This document shows, piece by piece, positions 15,074 through 23,662 of a stretch of 50,188 nt of DNA. Numbering within the stretch: position 1 is the first letter of the stretch; the number at the start of each line of letters is the position of its first letter. The notes under the pieces were generated by a model. It was not told the origin of the DNA and did no database searches. It saw only the letters and a list, made by a program, of their open reading frames with translations. The DNA is from Chitinophagaceae bacterium. Lineage in GTDB: Bacteria > Bacteroidota > Bacteroidia > Chitinophagales > Chitinophagaceae. Location: assembly GCA_004173235.1 (NCBI GenBank), contig SEAC01000013.1, positions 1 through 50,188 of the forward strand. The letters are read 5' to 3'. A program made the translations under genes and the position numbers.

Positions 15074-17590
15074 TTGGCGGCAAAGCGCTATTTTAGGCAG
15101 CAAATTCCCGCTGTGCATCCCTCCCGTTTCCTGCTCCTCCTTCTTGTGTTGTTCAGCAGCCCGCTGTGGGCGCAAAAAACCGCCACCGTCAGCGGCATCG
15201 TGGTCGATGAGCAGGATCGTCGGCTGCCCTCGGTATCGGTACTGATCCTCGGCCAGCAGGCAGGCATCGTTACCAACGACAGCGGCTACTTCTCGCTCCG
15301 CGTGCCCGCCAACCGAGCCTTCGCACTGGTTTTTTCCTACAACGGCTATAAAACCTACCAGCAGAATTTCCTGCTCAATGCCGATGAAAAAGAACAGGTA
15401 ACGGTGCAGCTCGAGCGCGGCAGCACGGAGCTCACTACCGTAATAATACAAGACCAGCGCGAACGCAGCGAGGTTGGGCTGATTCGCCCGAACCCGAAGA
15501 ACGTCCTCAACCTGCCTTCGCCGGTGAGCGGCGTGGAAAGCATGATCAAGGTGATCGTGGGCTCCAACAACGAGCTCACCTCGCAATACAATGTGCGCGG
15601 CGGCTCGTACGACGAGAACCTCATTTATGTAAACGACTTCGAGATCTTCCGGCCCTACCTCGTGCGCAGCGGCCAGCAGGAAGGCCTTTCGTTCATCAAC
15701 CCGTCGCTGGTTCGAAACATCTCTTTTTACAACGGCGGGTTCGCGGCACGCTACGGTGATAAAATGAGCTCCGTGCTCGACATCCAGTACAACAAGCCGC
15801 GGCGCTTTGGCGGCTCCGCCTACGTGGGACTGCTGGAGCAGGGCGCGCACGTGGAAGGAAGCAACAGGAAGAACACGTTCTCCTACCTCGTCGGCATCCG
15901 CAACCGTAGCAACCGCAACCTGCTGCAAAGCCAGGAAACGCAGGGCGCGTACACGCCTTCGTCGTCCGACCTGCAGGCCTTGCTCAGCTGGCAGCTTACA
16001 CCGAAGTGGAGCGCGGAATTGCTGGCCAATTACTCGCAAACGAAATTCACGCTGGTACCCTCCTTCAGCCAGCTTACATCCTCGGTTTTTTCGCCACTGT
16101 ATACGGCTAACCTCGGGGTCGACATCTTTTTCGAAGGCCGCGAGAAGGACCAGTATTTCACGCGGATGCTCGGAGTTTCCACCACCTACATGCCGCGGCA
16201 GAACCTGCGCCTGAAATTCCTTGCCTCGCGCTTCGAAAACGAGGAGTGGGAAGAGCGCGATATCAGCGGCGCCTACCTCTTCGGCGACCGCGACTTCGAT
16301 GCCAACAGCGCTACCTTCGGCCTCATCATCAACCCGCTGGGCGCCGGCATCAGCCAGGATTTCGCCCGCAACCGGCTCCGCATTTCCAACTACAACTTCT
16401 CTCACAAGGGCACCCTCGATGCCGCGGGCAGCCAGTGGCAGTGGGGCCTGGGCTTCGACCGCACGCATATCGACGATCGGCTTCGCGAATGGCAGTACCA
16501 GGATTCCGCGGGCTACTCGCTCCCCTACTCTGCAACGGCGCTCACCCTCAACCAATCGCTGCGGGGCAACGCCTTGCTCGACATCAACAAGATCAGCGGC
16601 TACCTGCAAAACAATCGTGTGTTCCGCCGCGGCCGCACTACGTGGACGCTCCAGGCGGGGGTGCGTGCCAACTACAACGACCTCAACGACGAACTGCTCG
16701 TAAGCCCGCGCATCGGCACATCGTGGAAGCCTTCGTGGAAACGCGATATCGTTTTCCGCGCGGCCGCAGGCGCTTACCACCAACCCCCCTTCTACCGCGA
16801 ACTGCGTCGCTACGACGGCACGCTCAATACGTCGCTGAAAGCTCAACGAAGCTGGCAGGCCGTGGCTGGTCTCGATTACAACTTCATTGGACTTAAGCGC
16901 CCGCTGCGGCTTACCGTTGAAGGCTATTATAAAGCATTGAGCAACGTAGTGCCTTATGATATCGACAACGTGCGCGTGAGCTATTTTGGCGAAAATGCTG
17001 CGAAGGCATATGCAGCGGGCCTCGAAATGCGGCTCTTCGGCGAGCTGGTAAAAGATGCCGAAAGCTGGCTGAGCGTGGGCATCATGCGTACGCGCGAAGA
17101 CATCACTGGCGACCGATACAATGTGTATACGCTCGATTCATTGAAGCGGCCGATTGACACGATCGAGGTGGAAGGCGGCTGGCTCCGACGTCCTACCGAT
17201 CGCTTCCTCACGGTTGGATTGTTCTTCCAGGACTACCTCGCCACGAACAAGAACTTCAAGGTTTACCTCAACCTGCTTTATGGCTCCAACCTGCCGTACA
17301 ACATCCCCGGCTCGGTGAAGTACCGAAATGCACTAACGATACCATCGTACATCCGCGCCGACATCGGCTTCAGCGCGCTGCTGCTCGATGGCGACAAGGC
17401 GAAGCGCCGCAGCCACAGCCCCTTCCGCAACTTCGAAAACATCTGGGCCTCGCTCGAAGTCTTCAACTTGATCGATCGCGCCAACACGATCTCTTATTTG
17501 CTGATCAAAGATTTTTCGAACACCACCTATACCATGCCCAACCGGCTTACGCCGAGGCTGCTGAACTTCAAGATCATTGCGCGCTGGTAG
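15074..17590 (+). CDS. TonB-dependent receptor with carboxypeptidase-like domain
   Basis: An 838-residue outer-membrane receptor for energised uptake. It has a signal peptide (RFLLLLLVLFSSPLWAQ), a CarboxypepD_reg-like domain (about 36-115: ATVSGIVVDEQDRRLPSVSV, DSGYFSLRVP), a plug domain (about 130-245: SQYNVRGGSYDENLIYVNDFEI, YNGGFAARYGDKMSSVLDI) and a beta barrel with aromatic-rich strands to the C-terminus. The start is uncertain: TTG at 15074 lies five bases after the methyltransferase stop, but GTG at 15113 gives a more standard signal peptide. No SusD partner is adjacent, so the substrate is unknown. The 3' end overlaps the convergent hemerythrin-like gene by 17 bases. Confidence 0.9.
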   Translation: MAAKRYFRQQIPAVHPSRFLLLLLVLFSSPLWAQKTATVSGIVVDEQDRRLPSVSVLILGQQAGIVTNDSGYFSLRVPANRAFALVFSYNGYKTYQQNFLLNADEKEQVTVQLERGSTELTTVIIQDQRERSEVGLIRPNPKNVLNLPSPVSGVESMIKVIVGSNNELTSQYNVRGGSYDENLIYVNDFEIFRPYLVRSGQQEGLSFINPSLVRNISFYNGGFAARYGDKMSSVLDIQYNKPRRFGGSAYVGLLEQGAHVEGSNRKNTFSYLVGIRNRSNRNLLQSQETQGAYTPSSSDLQALLSWQLTPKWSAELLANYSQTKFTLVPSFSQLTSSVFSPLYTANLGVDIFFEGREKDQYFTRMLGVSTTYMPRQNLRLKFLASRFENEEWEERDISGAYLFGDRDFDANSATFGLIINPLGAGISQDFARNRLRISNYNFSHKGTLDAAGSQWQWGLGFDRTHIDDRLREWQYQDSAGYSLPYSATALTLNQSLRGNALLDINKISGYLQNNRVFRRGRTTWTLQAGVRANYNDLNDELLVSPRIGTSWKPSWKRDIVFRAAAGAYHQPPFYRELRRYDGTLNTSLKAQRSWQAVAGLDYNFIGLKRPLRLTVEGYYKALSNVVPYDIDNVRVSYFGENAAKAYAAGLEMRLFGELVKDAESWLSVGIMRTREDITGDRYNVYTLDSLKRPIDTIEVEGGWLRRPTDRFLTVGLFFQDYLATNKNFKVYLNLLYGSNLPYNIPGSVKYRNALTIPSYIRADIGFSALLLDGDKAKRRSHSPFRNFENIWASLEVFNLIDRANTISYLLIKDFSNTTYTMPNRLTPRLLNFKIIARW

Positions 17591-18047
17591 TCCAGAATTC
17601 ATCTACCCATGGCGCGACAAACCGCTCTTGCTTTTGATCGATGGTCTTGCTTAGAGTCTGCAGCTTTTCCTCTCCCAGTTCCAGTTCGATCCACGGAAAC
17701 AGCACACGCTCTTCGAAGCGGATATGATCGTTGACCTTTTGCGCGATCTCTTCGAGCAGCACCTCGTCGGGGATCTGCGCCAGCACCTGCATCAGTCCCT
17801 CAATCTCCTCGTGCTCGTCCTGCATGCGGTTCAGCAGCTCCGCCCCGCGAAGTGCCGGGTGAAAGGCCGCCTCCTCGCGCCGGAAATGATCCTCCAGCTC
17901 CGCATTCCAGAACCAGAGCACGTAGCCGGCAATCCGTTGCGGTGCCACGCCTTTACCCATCCCCTGCCTGATTTTCCAGGCAAGCAAAAGACCTTCGTGG
18001 TGCTCACGCGAGAGGGGTTGGAGTTGGGGGGAGCGTTTGAGGGGCAT
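17574..18047 (-). CDS. Hemerythrin-like HHE domain protein
   Basis: A 157-residue four-helix protein of the hemerythrin HHE type. Metal-ligand candidates follow the family pattern: REHHEGLLLAW near residues 14-24, HFRREEAAFHP, DEHEEIEGL and NDHIRFEERVLFPW. Such proteins bind a di-iron centre and act in oxygen or nitrosative-stress sensing and repair, or iron handling; the exact role here is not shown. It has no signal peptide, so it is cytoplasmic. The start ATG is at 18047, facing gcvP divergently across a 195-base spacer. Confidence 0.87.
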   Translation of the reverse strand: MPLKRSPQLQPLSREHHEGLLLAWKIRQGMGKGVAPQRIAGYVLWFWNAELEDHFRREEAAFHPALRGAELLNRMQDEHEEIEGLMQVLAQIPDEVLLEEIAQKVNDHIRFEERVLFPWIELELGEEKLQTLSKTIDQKQERFVAPWVDEFWTTSAQ

Positions 18048-18054
18048 GGGAGGA

Positions 18055-18169
18055 AGTTAAAAGTTTAAAGTCTTTAGTTTTCAGTTATCGTGCCGAACCT
18101 AAGGCATTTCCCGTGCGGGCACCTTTTCGACGCGTCGCGAAACTATAAACTGTACACTGCAAATTGGAA
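18055..18169. repeat. Low-complexity word repeats upstream of gcvP
   Basis: AGTTAAAAGTTTAAAGTCTTTAG words (18055-18078) and AACTATAAACTGTACACTGC words (18140-18160) flank a short unique stretch. They are the same style as the spacers at 10040 and 25130. Confidence 0.5.
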
Positions 18170-18199
18170 ACTTTCAGGGAGCAGCCTCACCCTGAAAGT
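18170..18199. promoter_or_regulatory. Perfect 10-bp inverted repeat before the gcvP promoter
   Basis: ACTTTCAGGG (18170-18179) and CCCTGAAAGT (18190-18199) are exact reverse complements with a 10-base spacer, so equivalent positions are 20 bases apart, about two helical turns. It ends 15 bases before the -7 element of gcvP, the place for an operator. The binding protein is unknown, and no glycine riboswitch fold was seen. Confidence 0.5.
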
Positions 18200-18214
18200 G
18201 GGTGAAAATCCCTG

Positions 18215-18222
18215 TACCTTTG
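18215..18222 (+). promoter_or_regulatory. -7 promoter element for gcvP
   Basis: TACCTTTG is an exact TAnnTTTG match, 19 bases before the ATG at 18242. Confidence 0.6.
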
Positions 18223-18241
18223 CGACTTCTAAATCTATTCC

Positions 18242-21026
18242 ATGAGCCTTTTTGAAGCACAAGCGTCAGAATTTCATCAACGGCATATGGGCCCCGATCC
18301 CCGCGAAACCGCCGAGATGCTGCAAACAGCACATCAAGGAAGTCTCTCTCAAAAACCAGGTGTTCCGCAGCTACATCGGCCAGGGCTACTACGACACGAT
18401 CACGCCAAGCGTCATTGGCCGCAGCCTTTTTGAAAACCCCGCCTGGTACACGCAATACACACCTTACCAGGCCGAGATCGCACAAGGCCGCCTCGAAAGC
18501 CTGCTCAACTTCCAGACGATGGTGAGCGACCTCACGGCACTTCCCATTGCCAACGCTTCGCTGCTCGATGAAGGCAGCGCCGCGGCGGAAGCGATGAGCA
18601 TGTTCTTCAGCATGCTCAACAAAGACACCCACCAGGTAACACGCCCGCGCTTTTTTGTGGATGAAGAAACGTTCCCGCAAACCAAAGACGTGGTGGTGAC
18701 GCGCGCCATTCCCTTCGGAATCGAAGTGGTGTTTGGCGACTACAACAACGCGACCATCGACAACAGCTACTTCGGCGCGCTGGTGCAATATCCCAACGAC
18801 AAGGGCTCGGTGGAAGACTACCGCGTGTTCATCGAAAAAGTGCACGCTGCCGGCGCTTACGTTGCCATGGCAACCGACCTGCTGGCGCTCACGCTCCTCA
18901 CTCCTCCCGGCGAGCTCGGTGCCGACGCGGCCCTGGGCTCGGCGCAACGCTTCGGGGTTCCGCTCGGTTTCGGCGGACCGCACGCGGCATTTTTCGCCAC
19001 CAAAGACGAATTCAAACGCAACATACCTGGACGCATCATCGGTGTAAGCATCGATGCCAACGGCGACCGCGCGCTGCGCATGGCGCTACAAACGCGCGAG
19101 CAGCACATCAAACGCGAGAAGGCTACGTCCAACATCTGCACGGCACAGGCGCTGCTGGCCAACATGGCCGCGATGTATGCGGTGTATCACGGTCCGGACG
19201 GCCTGCGCAACATCGCCAAACGCACGGCCGTTCTTGCGCAAACCCTTGCCAACGCCCTCGAAGAGCGTGGCCTCACCCTGCTCAACGAGTATTTTTTCGA
19301 TACCGTAGTTGTACAGGTAGCCGATGTGAACGTGATCCGCGAAAAAGCGGAACGCCAGCAGATCAATTTCCGCTATTTCGAGGGACAAAACCTGGTAGGC
19401 ATTTCCCTCGACGAAACCACCACTCCTTCCGACCTGCTCGACGTGATCAATTCGTTTGAAAACGATGTTGATCCCGTGTCGTTCCAGGTGGAGCACGAAG
19501 GCCAGCTCGATACCATTCCCACAGCGCTCACGCGCACATCGGAATTCCTGACGCACCCGGTGTTCAACAGCCACCACAGCGAGACGAAGATGATGCGTTA
19601 CCTGCGCCTGCTGGAAAGCAAAGACTACTCGCTCGTACACGGAATGATCCCGCTCGGTTCGTGCACGATGAAGCTCAATGCGGCTTCGGAGATGATCCCG
19701 CTCAGCTGGAGCCACTGGAGCAAGATGCACCCCTTTGCACCGCTTGCCCAAACCGGCGGCTATGCATTTATGGTGAAGGAGCTTTCGAAATACCTGTGCA
19801 CCATCACGGCGTTCGACGCCTGCAGCCTGCAGCCCAACAGCGGCGCCCAGGGCGAGTATGCCGGATTGCTGGCCATCAAGGGCTACCACGAAGCCAATGG
19901 CGAAGGCCACCGCAACGTGATGCTCATCCCGATCTCCGCGCACGGAACCAACCCCGCATCGGCCGTTATGTGCGGTATGCAGGTAGTGGTGGTTAAAGCG
20001 TTGGAGAATGGCTACATCGACGTAGAAGACCTGAAGGCGAAGGCAGCCCAGCACGCGGCCAACCTCGCCGGTATCATGATCACCTATCCCTCCACCTATG
20101 GTGTGTACGAAGAGACGGTGAAGGAGATCAACGAGATCGTGCACGCGCACGGCGGACAGGTGTATATGGATGGCGCGAACATGAATGCGCAGGTAGGTCT
20201 TACCGCACCTGGTCTTATTGGTGCCGATGTGTGTCACCTCAACCTCCACAAGACCTTCGCCATCCCGCACGGCGGCGGTGGTCCCGGCATGGGCCCCATC
20301 TGCGTGAAGCAGCACCTTGCGCCGCACCTTCCCGGACACGTGGTAGGCAACGGAGATGATACTGATAGCGATGGCTTCAAAGGCGCCGGTGCCGTTTCTG
20401 CTGCACGTTATGGCTCGGCTTCCATCCTGCTCATTTCGTATGGCTACATCCGGATGCTGGGTAAAGACGGCGTGCGCAAGGCGACGGAATATGCCATCCT
20501 CAACGCCAACTATATGCTGGCACGCCTCAAAGGCAAATACGATATTCTTTATACGAACCACAACGGGCAGTGCGCGCACGAATTCATCGTAGACCTGCGT
20601 CCGTTCAAGAAGAGCGCTGAAGTGGAAGCGGAAGACATCGCGAAGCGCCTGATGGACTACGGTTTCCACGCACCTACGCTCTCGTTCCCTGTGGCCGGCA
20701 CCATCATGGTGGAGCCCACCGAAAGCGAAGACAAAGCAGAACTGGACCGCTTCTGCGACGCCCTGCTCGAGATCCGCAAAGAGATCGCTGCCATCGAAGA
20801 GGGCACAGCCGACCGTAAGGACAATGTGCTGAAGAGCGCCCCGCATACGCAGGCCGTGGTTTGCGCCGACACCTGGACGCGCCCCTACACCCGCGAGAAG
20901 GCGGCCTTCCCGCTCCCTTCCGTGAAGCTGAACAAGTTCTGGCCTTCTATCGCCCGGGTCAACAACACCTACGGCGACCGCAACCTCATTTGCGTGTGCC
21001 TGCCTACGGAAATGTATGCGGAATAA
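18242..21026 (+). CDS. gcvP: Glycine dehydrogenase (P protein), N-terminal deletion with frameshift
   Basis: The P protein of the glycine cleavage system decarboxylates glycine with pyridoxal phosphate and passes the aminomethyl group to GcvH. From about 18330 the frame is intact for 899 residues, with [56 protein letters not shown], the second-half [19 protein letters not shown] and the PLP-lysine region [20 protein letters not shown]. The true N-terminus (ATG 18242: [20 protein letters not shown], then RETAEMLQ) is in another frame. Compared with E. coli GcvP, about 36 residues between EMLQ and HIKEV are missing, roughly 107-110 bases. Either the gene is broken, it starts at a TTG at 18252, or the assembly lost bases. 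The rest is full length. Confidence 0.9.
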
Positions 21027-21045
21027 CGCAAGGCTGTTAATCCCA

Positions 21046-21091
21046 CTTAACGAAGAAGCCTCATCTTTCACGATGAGGCTTCTTCGTTAAG
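21046..21091. terminator. Perfect 20-bp hairpin after gcvP
   Basis: Arms 21046-21065 and 21072-21091 are exact reverse complements around a six-base loop TTTCAC. It begins 20 bases after the gcvP stop. A long T run is lacking, so it may block 3'-5' decay or terminate weakly. Tandem GAGAGGTT(T/C)TGA words follow (21090-21126). Confidence 0.65.
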
Positions 21092-21139
21092 GTTCTGAGA
21101 GGTTTTGAGAGTTTCTGAGAGGTTGGACCTGCCGGAAAC

Positions 21140-21187
21140 AAAAAACCCCACCGAAGTGGAGTTGATTGCCTTGGTATTTGTATTGAG
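21140..21187 (-). ncRNA. Candidate short RNA with its own promoter and terminator
   Basis: On the minus strand, TATCTTTG (21191-21198) matches the -7 consensus, and about 40 bases downstream the stem CTCCAC-TTCG-GTGGGG (21146-21161) is followed by six T. Together they would give a transcript of about 45-50 bases. It lies between gcvP and the DUF1579 gene, opposite to both. There is no convincing reading frame. It could equally be a leader or terminator left from a lost gene. Confidence 0.35.
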
Positions 21188-21190
21188 CTT

Positions 21191-21198
21191 CAAAGATA
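21191..21198 (-). promoter_or_regulatory. -7 element of the candidate short RNA
   Basis: TATCTTTG on the minus strand is identical to the infA element, but no minus-strand gene follows. Confidence 0.4.
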
Positions 21199-21300
21199 CT
21201 TTTTCCGGCCGAAAATGGGAAGATGACGGGATTAAAATCACATTAGGGAGGCAGCAGCCCATCCTTGGCGGTTTTTTGTACCTTTCGTCAAATTCAGCTT

Positions 21301-21954
21301 ATGAAAAAATGGATTCCCGCGGCCCTGCTTCTTGCCCTGGCCGCCTGCAACAGCGAGAACAAACCCGCCGGCGATGGCCAGCCCGTAGTTGCGGCTGCAA
21401 CCTCCGAAACAGCCCCGGCCGACATCAAGCCGAAAGCAAAGCCGGATTCGGCCACACAAGCCCAGAATTGGCAGATGTACATGACGCCTGGACCCGAGCA
21501 CCGATTGCTCAAGGAAGCCAACGGCAACTGGGAAGCCGAAGTAACGATGTGGATGGCGCCGGGAGCACCCGCTCAGACCTCCACGATGAGCACCGAAAAC
21601 AAGATGCTGCTCGGCGACCGCTACCAGCAGTCTGCCAGCAAAGGCCAAATGATGGGCATGCCCTTCGAAGGCATCAGCACCGTTGGCTTCGACAACCACA
21701 AGAAAAAATACATCTCTACCTGGATCGACAACATGGGTACAGGGATGATGATGATGGAAGGCGCTTACGATTCCACCACCAAAACGATCAACTTCGCAGG
21801 CAAAATGATCGACCCGGCCACGGGAGAGGAGTGCGAAGAGCGCGAGACCTACACGGTGATCGACAAAGACCACCACTTGCTGCAGATGTATGCGAAAGAC
21901 GAAGCTGGCAAGGAATTCAAGGTGATGCAGATCCACTACCGCCGCAAGAAATAA
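21301..21954 (+). CDS. DUF1579-family lipoprotein
   Basis: A 217-residue protein with a lipoprotein signal (MKKWIPAALLLALAAC, Cys16) and an Ala/Pro-rich linker, then the DUF1579 domain (about 60-215) with the typical pattern GPEHRLLKEANGNWEAEVTMW, GDRYQQ, MPFEGISTVGFDNHKKKYISTWIDNMGTG and the ending IHYRRKK. The family function is not established; members are predicted beta-sandwich or calycin-like proteins. It is probably periplasmic and membrane anchored. The ATG at 21301 gives the lipobox. A near-match -7 element (TACCTTTC) lies upstream. Confidence 0.82.
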   Translation: MKKWIPAALLLALAACNSENKPAGDGQPVVAAATSETAPADIKPKAKPDSATQAQNWQMYMTPGPEHRLLKEANGNWEAEVTMWMAPGAPAQTSTMSTENKMLLGDRYQQSASKGQMMGMPFEGISTVGFDNHKKKYISTWIDNMGTGMMMMEGAYDSTTKTINFAGKMIDPATGEECEERETYTVIDKDHHLLQMYAKDEAGKEFKVMQIHYRRKK

Positions 21955-21989
21955 TGCAATCGTAAAGTGCATGAAGAAATGGTAAAAAA

Positions 21990-22009
21990 AGGGCCGCGTT
22001 TGCGGCCCT
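21990..22009. terminator. Bidirectional terminator between convergent genes
   Basis: The stem AGGGCCGC-GTTT-GCGGCCCT has a run of seven A on its left side, giving a T run on the minus strand, and CTTTC on its right. It serves the DUF1579 gene and the YciE-like gene. Confidence 0.8.
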
Positions 22010-22024
22010 CTTTCATTGAATGTT

Positions 22025-23047
22025 TTATCGCGTTCGTGCAGAACCGCTGCTGCCGCCGCTTTTGCCGGTGCCGCGCGTTCCTTTGTTTGCAACCGCTGCC
22101 TGCTTTGAGCCCGCGCCGCTGCTGGATGCCGGGTTGCGCACGGTACTTTTTGCCGATGCGGCAGGCTTGCCTGCCGTGCCTCCCGTATTTATACGGGCGC
22201 TGCCGCTGATGCTGCGGCCGGTAGACGTGGCGCTGCGTCCGGCACCGCCACTGCTGGCTGCACTTCGGGCGGCACCGGCGGATGCTCCCTTGCTTACGGG
22301 TGTGGACGAAGGAGTAGATGCCTTACCGGCACGGCTGGTGCTGCGCCCTTCGGTGCCTGCTGCGCTTTTGCCATTGGCTGCGTTCTTACCGCTGCGCCCG
22401 GCGGATGCCAATTCGAGTTCCGGTTGTGGCTGCTGCGCGCGCGCTTCGCTGCCGCTGCCCGGACTGCTCTTGCCTGCACCTCGGCTTTTCGCGGGAGCTT
22501 TTTCTTTGTTGCCCGCCTCCTCTGCCTGCCGGTTGAGCCGGCCCTCCGCCAAAGCGGTGAGGCGGTCATCGGCTGCGTATTCTTCGTCAAGCGTTTGCTT
22601 CAAAGCTGCTGCAATGTCCGTCAGTCCGAGCTCTTCGGCATATGCGCGGGCTGTGCCATAGCCACAGATCTCGTAGTGCTCCACTTTTTGCGCACAGGCA
22701 ATGATCACGGCATCCACCACATCGGGGTTCATGTCTTCCGACAGCAGCTTGTTGCTTTCCTTGATGATCCCCTGCATTCCTTCGCACACCATTCGCGATT
22801 TGAACAGGCGTCCAAGAAGGCCGCCGCTCTCCTGCTGCGCGCCTCCGTCCATTTGCTGCTGAAGCGTTTCCAGCCGCGCCTTTTGTTGCTCGGTCACGCG
22901 CAGGTGCTCTTCCAGCGAGGCCTTCAGCTCCTGGTTGCCGGCTTTCGCGATCATTTTTGGCAGGGCCGCGATGATCTGTTCCTCAACGGAATACAGATCC
23001 TGCAGTTCGTGCTTTAGCAAGTCGCGTAGATCATTCAATTTTTCCAT
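22025..23047 (-). CDS. YciE/DUF892 ferritin-like protein with long basic low-complexity tail
   Basis: A 340-residue protein. Residues 1-165 form the YciE-type ferritin-like four-helix domain: LRDLLKHELQDLYSVEEQI, LEEHLRVTEQQKARLE, HYEICGYGTARAYAEELG and LDEEYAADDRL, with Glu and His residues placed as in the di-iron members of the family, which are linked to stress responses. Residues 166-340 are an unusual tail of Ser, Gly, Ala, Thr, Arg and Lys with almost no hydrophobic residues (AGRSATSTGRSISGSARIN), expected to be disordered and basic, perhaps binding nucleic acid. Ordinary family members stop near residue 170. The start is the ATG at 23047. Confidence 0.85.
   Translation of the reverse strand: MEKLNDLRDLLKHELQDLYSVEEQIIAALPKMIAKAGNQELKASLEEHLRVTEQQKARLETLQQQMDGGAQQESGGLLGRLFKSRMVCEGMQGIIKESNKLLSEDMNPDVVDAVIIACAQKVEHYEICGYGTARAYAEELGLTDIAAALKQTLDEEYAADDRLTALAEGRLNRQAEEAGNKEKAPAKSRGAGKSSPGSGSEARAQQPQPELELASAGRSGKNAANGKSAAGTEGRSTSRAGKASTPSSTPVSKGASAGAARSAASSGGAGRSATSTGRSISGSARINTGGTAGKPAASAKSTVRNPASSSGAGSKQAAVANKGTRGTGKSGGSSGSARTR
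22183..22196. repeat. CCGTATTTATACGG palindrome variant
   Basis: One base different from CCGTATTTCTACGG and fully palindromic except at the centre. It lies within the low-complexity tail of the YciE-like gene, on the opposite strand of the coding sense. Confidence 0.6.
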
Positions 23048-23175
23048 GACGACGATGTATTTGTTTGTTACTGCGTTGCTGTAAAAACCGTACCGTACAG
23101 CGGCCTGCCTGCCGGCTGAAAGGCACGCCGTTGCAGGGTCGGCGCGGTATCGGTATATTCGTGCAAACAATCGCC

Positions 23176-23628
23176 ATGCGCACCGTTGCCCAACTGCTCG
23201 CTTCCAAGGCATCCGCTTCCAACGTCATTGCTCCCGACGCGCTCGTGCTCGACGCGCTTTCCCAGATGAACTCCGTCAATTTGAGCTACCTCGTAGTGAA
23301 AGAAGGCGAAGCCTACCGCGGCTTATTCAGCGAGCGCGATTACGCCCGCAACGTGGTACTCAAAGGGCATGCGAGCAACAACACGATGGTGCGGGAAGTG
23401 ATGAGCGTGGATGTGCCGGTGGTGCAGGTGGATGAGAGCATCGAGCGCTGCATGCAATTGATGAGTGCGCAGCGGACGCGCTACCTCATTGCATATGAAG
23501 GCGATCGCTTTGCCGGGGTGATCACTATCCACGACCTGCTGCGCGAAGTGATCAATAACCGCGAGCTGGTGTTCGATAGTGCCACCGTTTCTGCACTGGT
23601 AGACCAGCACGAAGAAGGGATTTTTTAG
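23176..23628 (+). CDS. CBS-domain protein
   Basis: A 150-residue protein made of a tandem pair of CBS motifs (a Bateman module) and nothing else. First CBS: about residues 10-60 (APDALVLDALSQMNSVNLSYLVVKEGEAYRGLFSERDYAR). Second: about 75-130 (DVPVVQVDESIERCMQLMSAQRTRYLIAYEGDRFAGVITIHDLLRE). Such stand-alone modules bind adenine nucleotides and regulate partner proteins, which cannot be identified here. The ATG at 23176 is chosen because upstream frame has no CBS-like sequence. It is transcribed divergently from the YciE-like gene, across 128 bases. Confidence 0.88.
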   Translation: MRTVAQLLASKASASNVIAPDALVLDALSQMNSVNLSYLVVKEGEAYRGLFSERDYARNVVLKGHASNNTMVREVMSVDVPVVQVDESIERCMQLMSAQRTRYLIAYEGDRFAGVITIHDLLREVINNRELVFDSATVSALVDQHEEGIF

Positions 23629-23639
23629 ATATACCCCCT

Positions 23640-23662
23640 ACTCATTACTCATCACTCATCAC
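23640..23662. repeat. CTCATCA word repeat
   Basis: Three consecutive copies of (A/C)TCAT(T/C)A fill the spacer between the convergent CBS and EcsC genes. Confidence 0.5.

Noticed and set aside
14909..16846. A 645-residue open frame on the minus strand
   Set aside because: It is the shadow of the methyltransferase end and the TonB receptor, both with clear family motifs; the translated sequence is low-quality and matches no family.
18100..18241. Glycine riboswitch before gcvP
   Set aside because: No recognisable aptamer core or tandem aptamers; only word repeats, an inverted repeat and a promoter element.
19086..21071. A 661-residue minus-strand open frame opposite gcvP
   Set aside because: The plus-strand frame carries the PLP lysine region and other P-protein motifs; this is a shadow.
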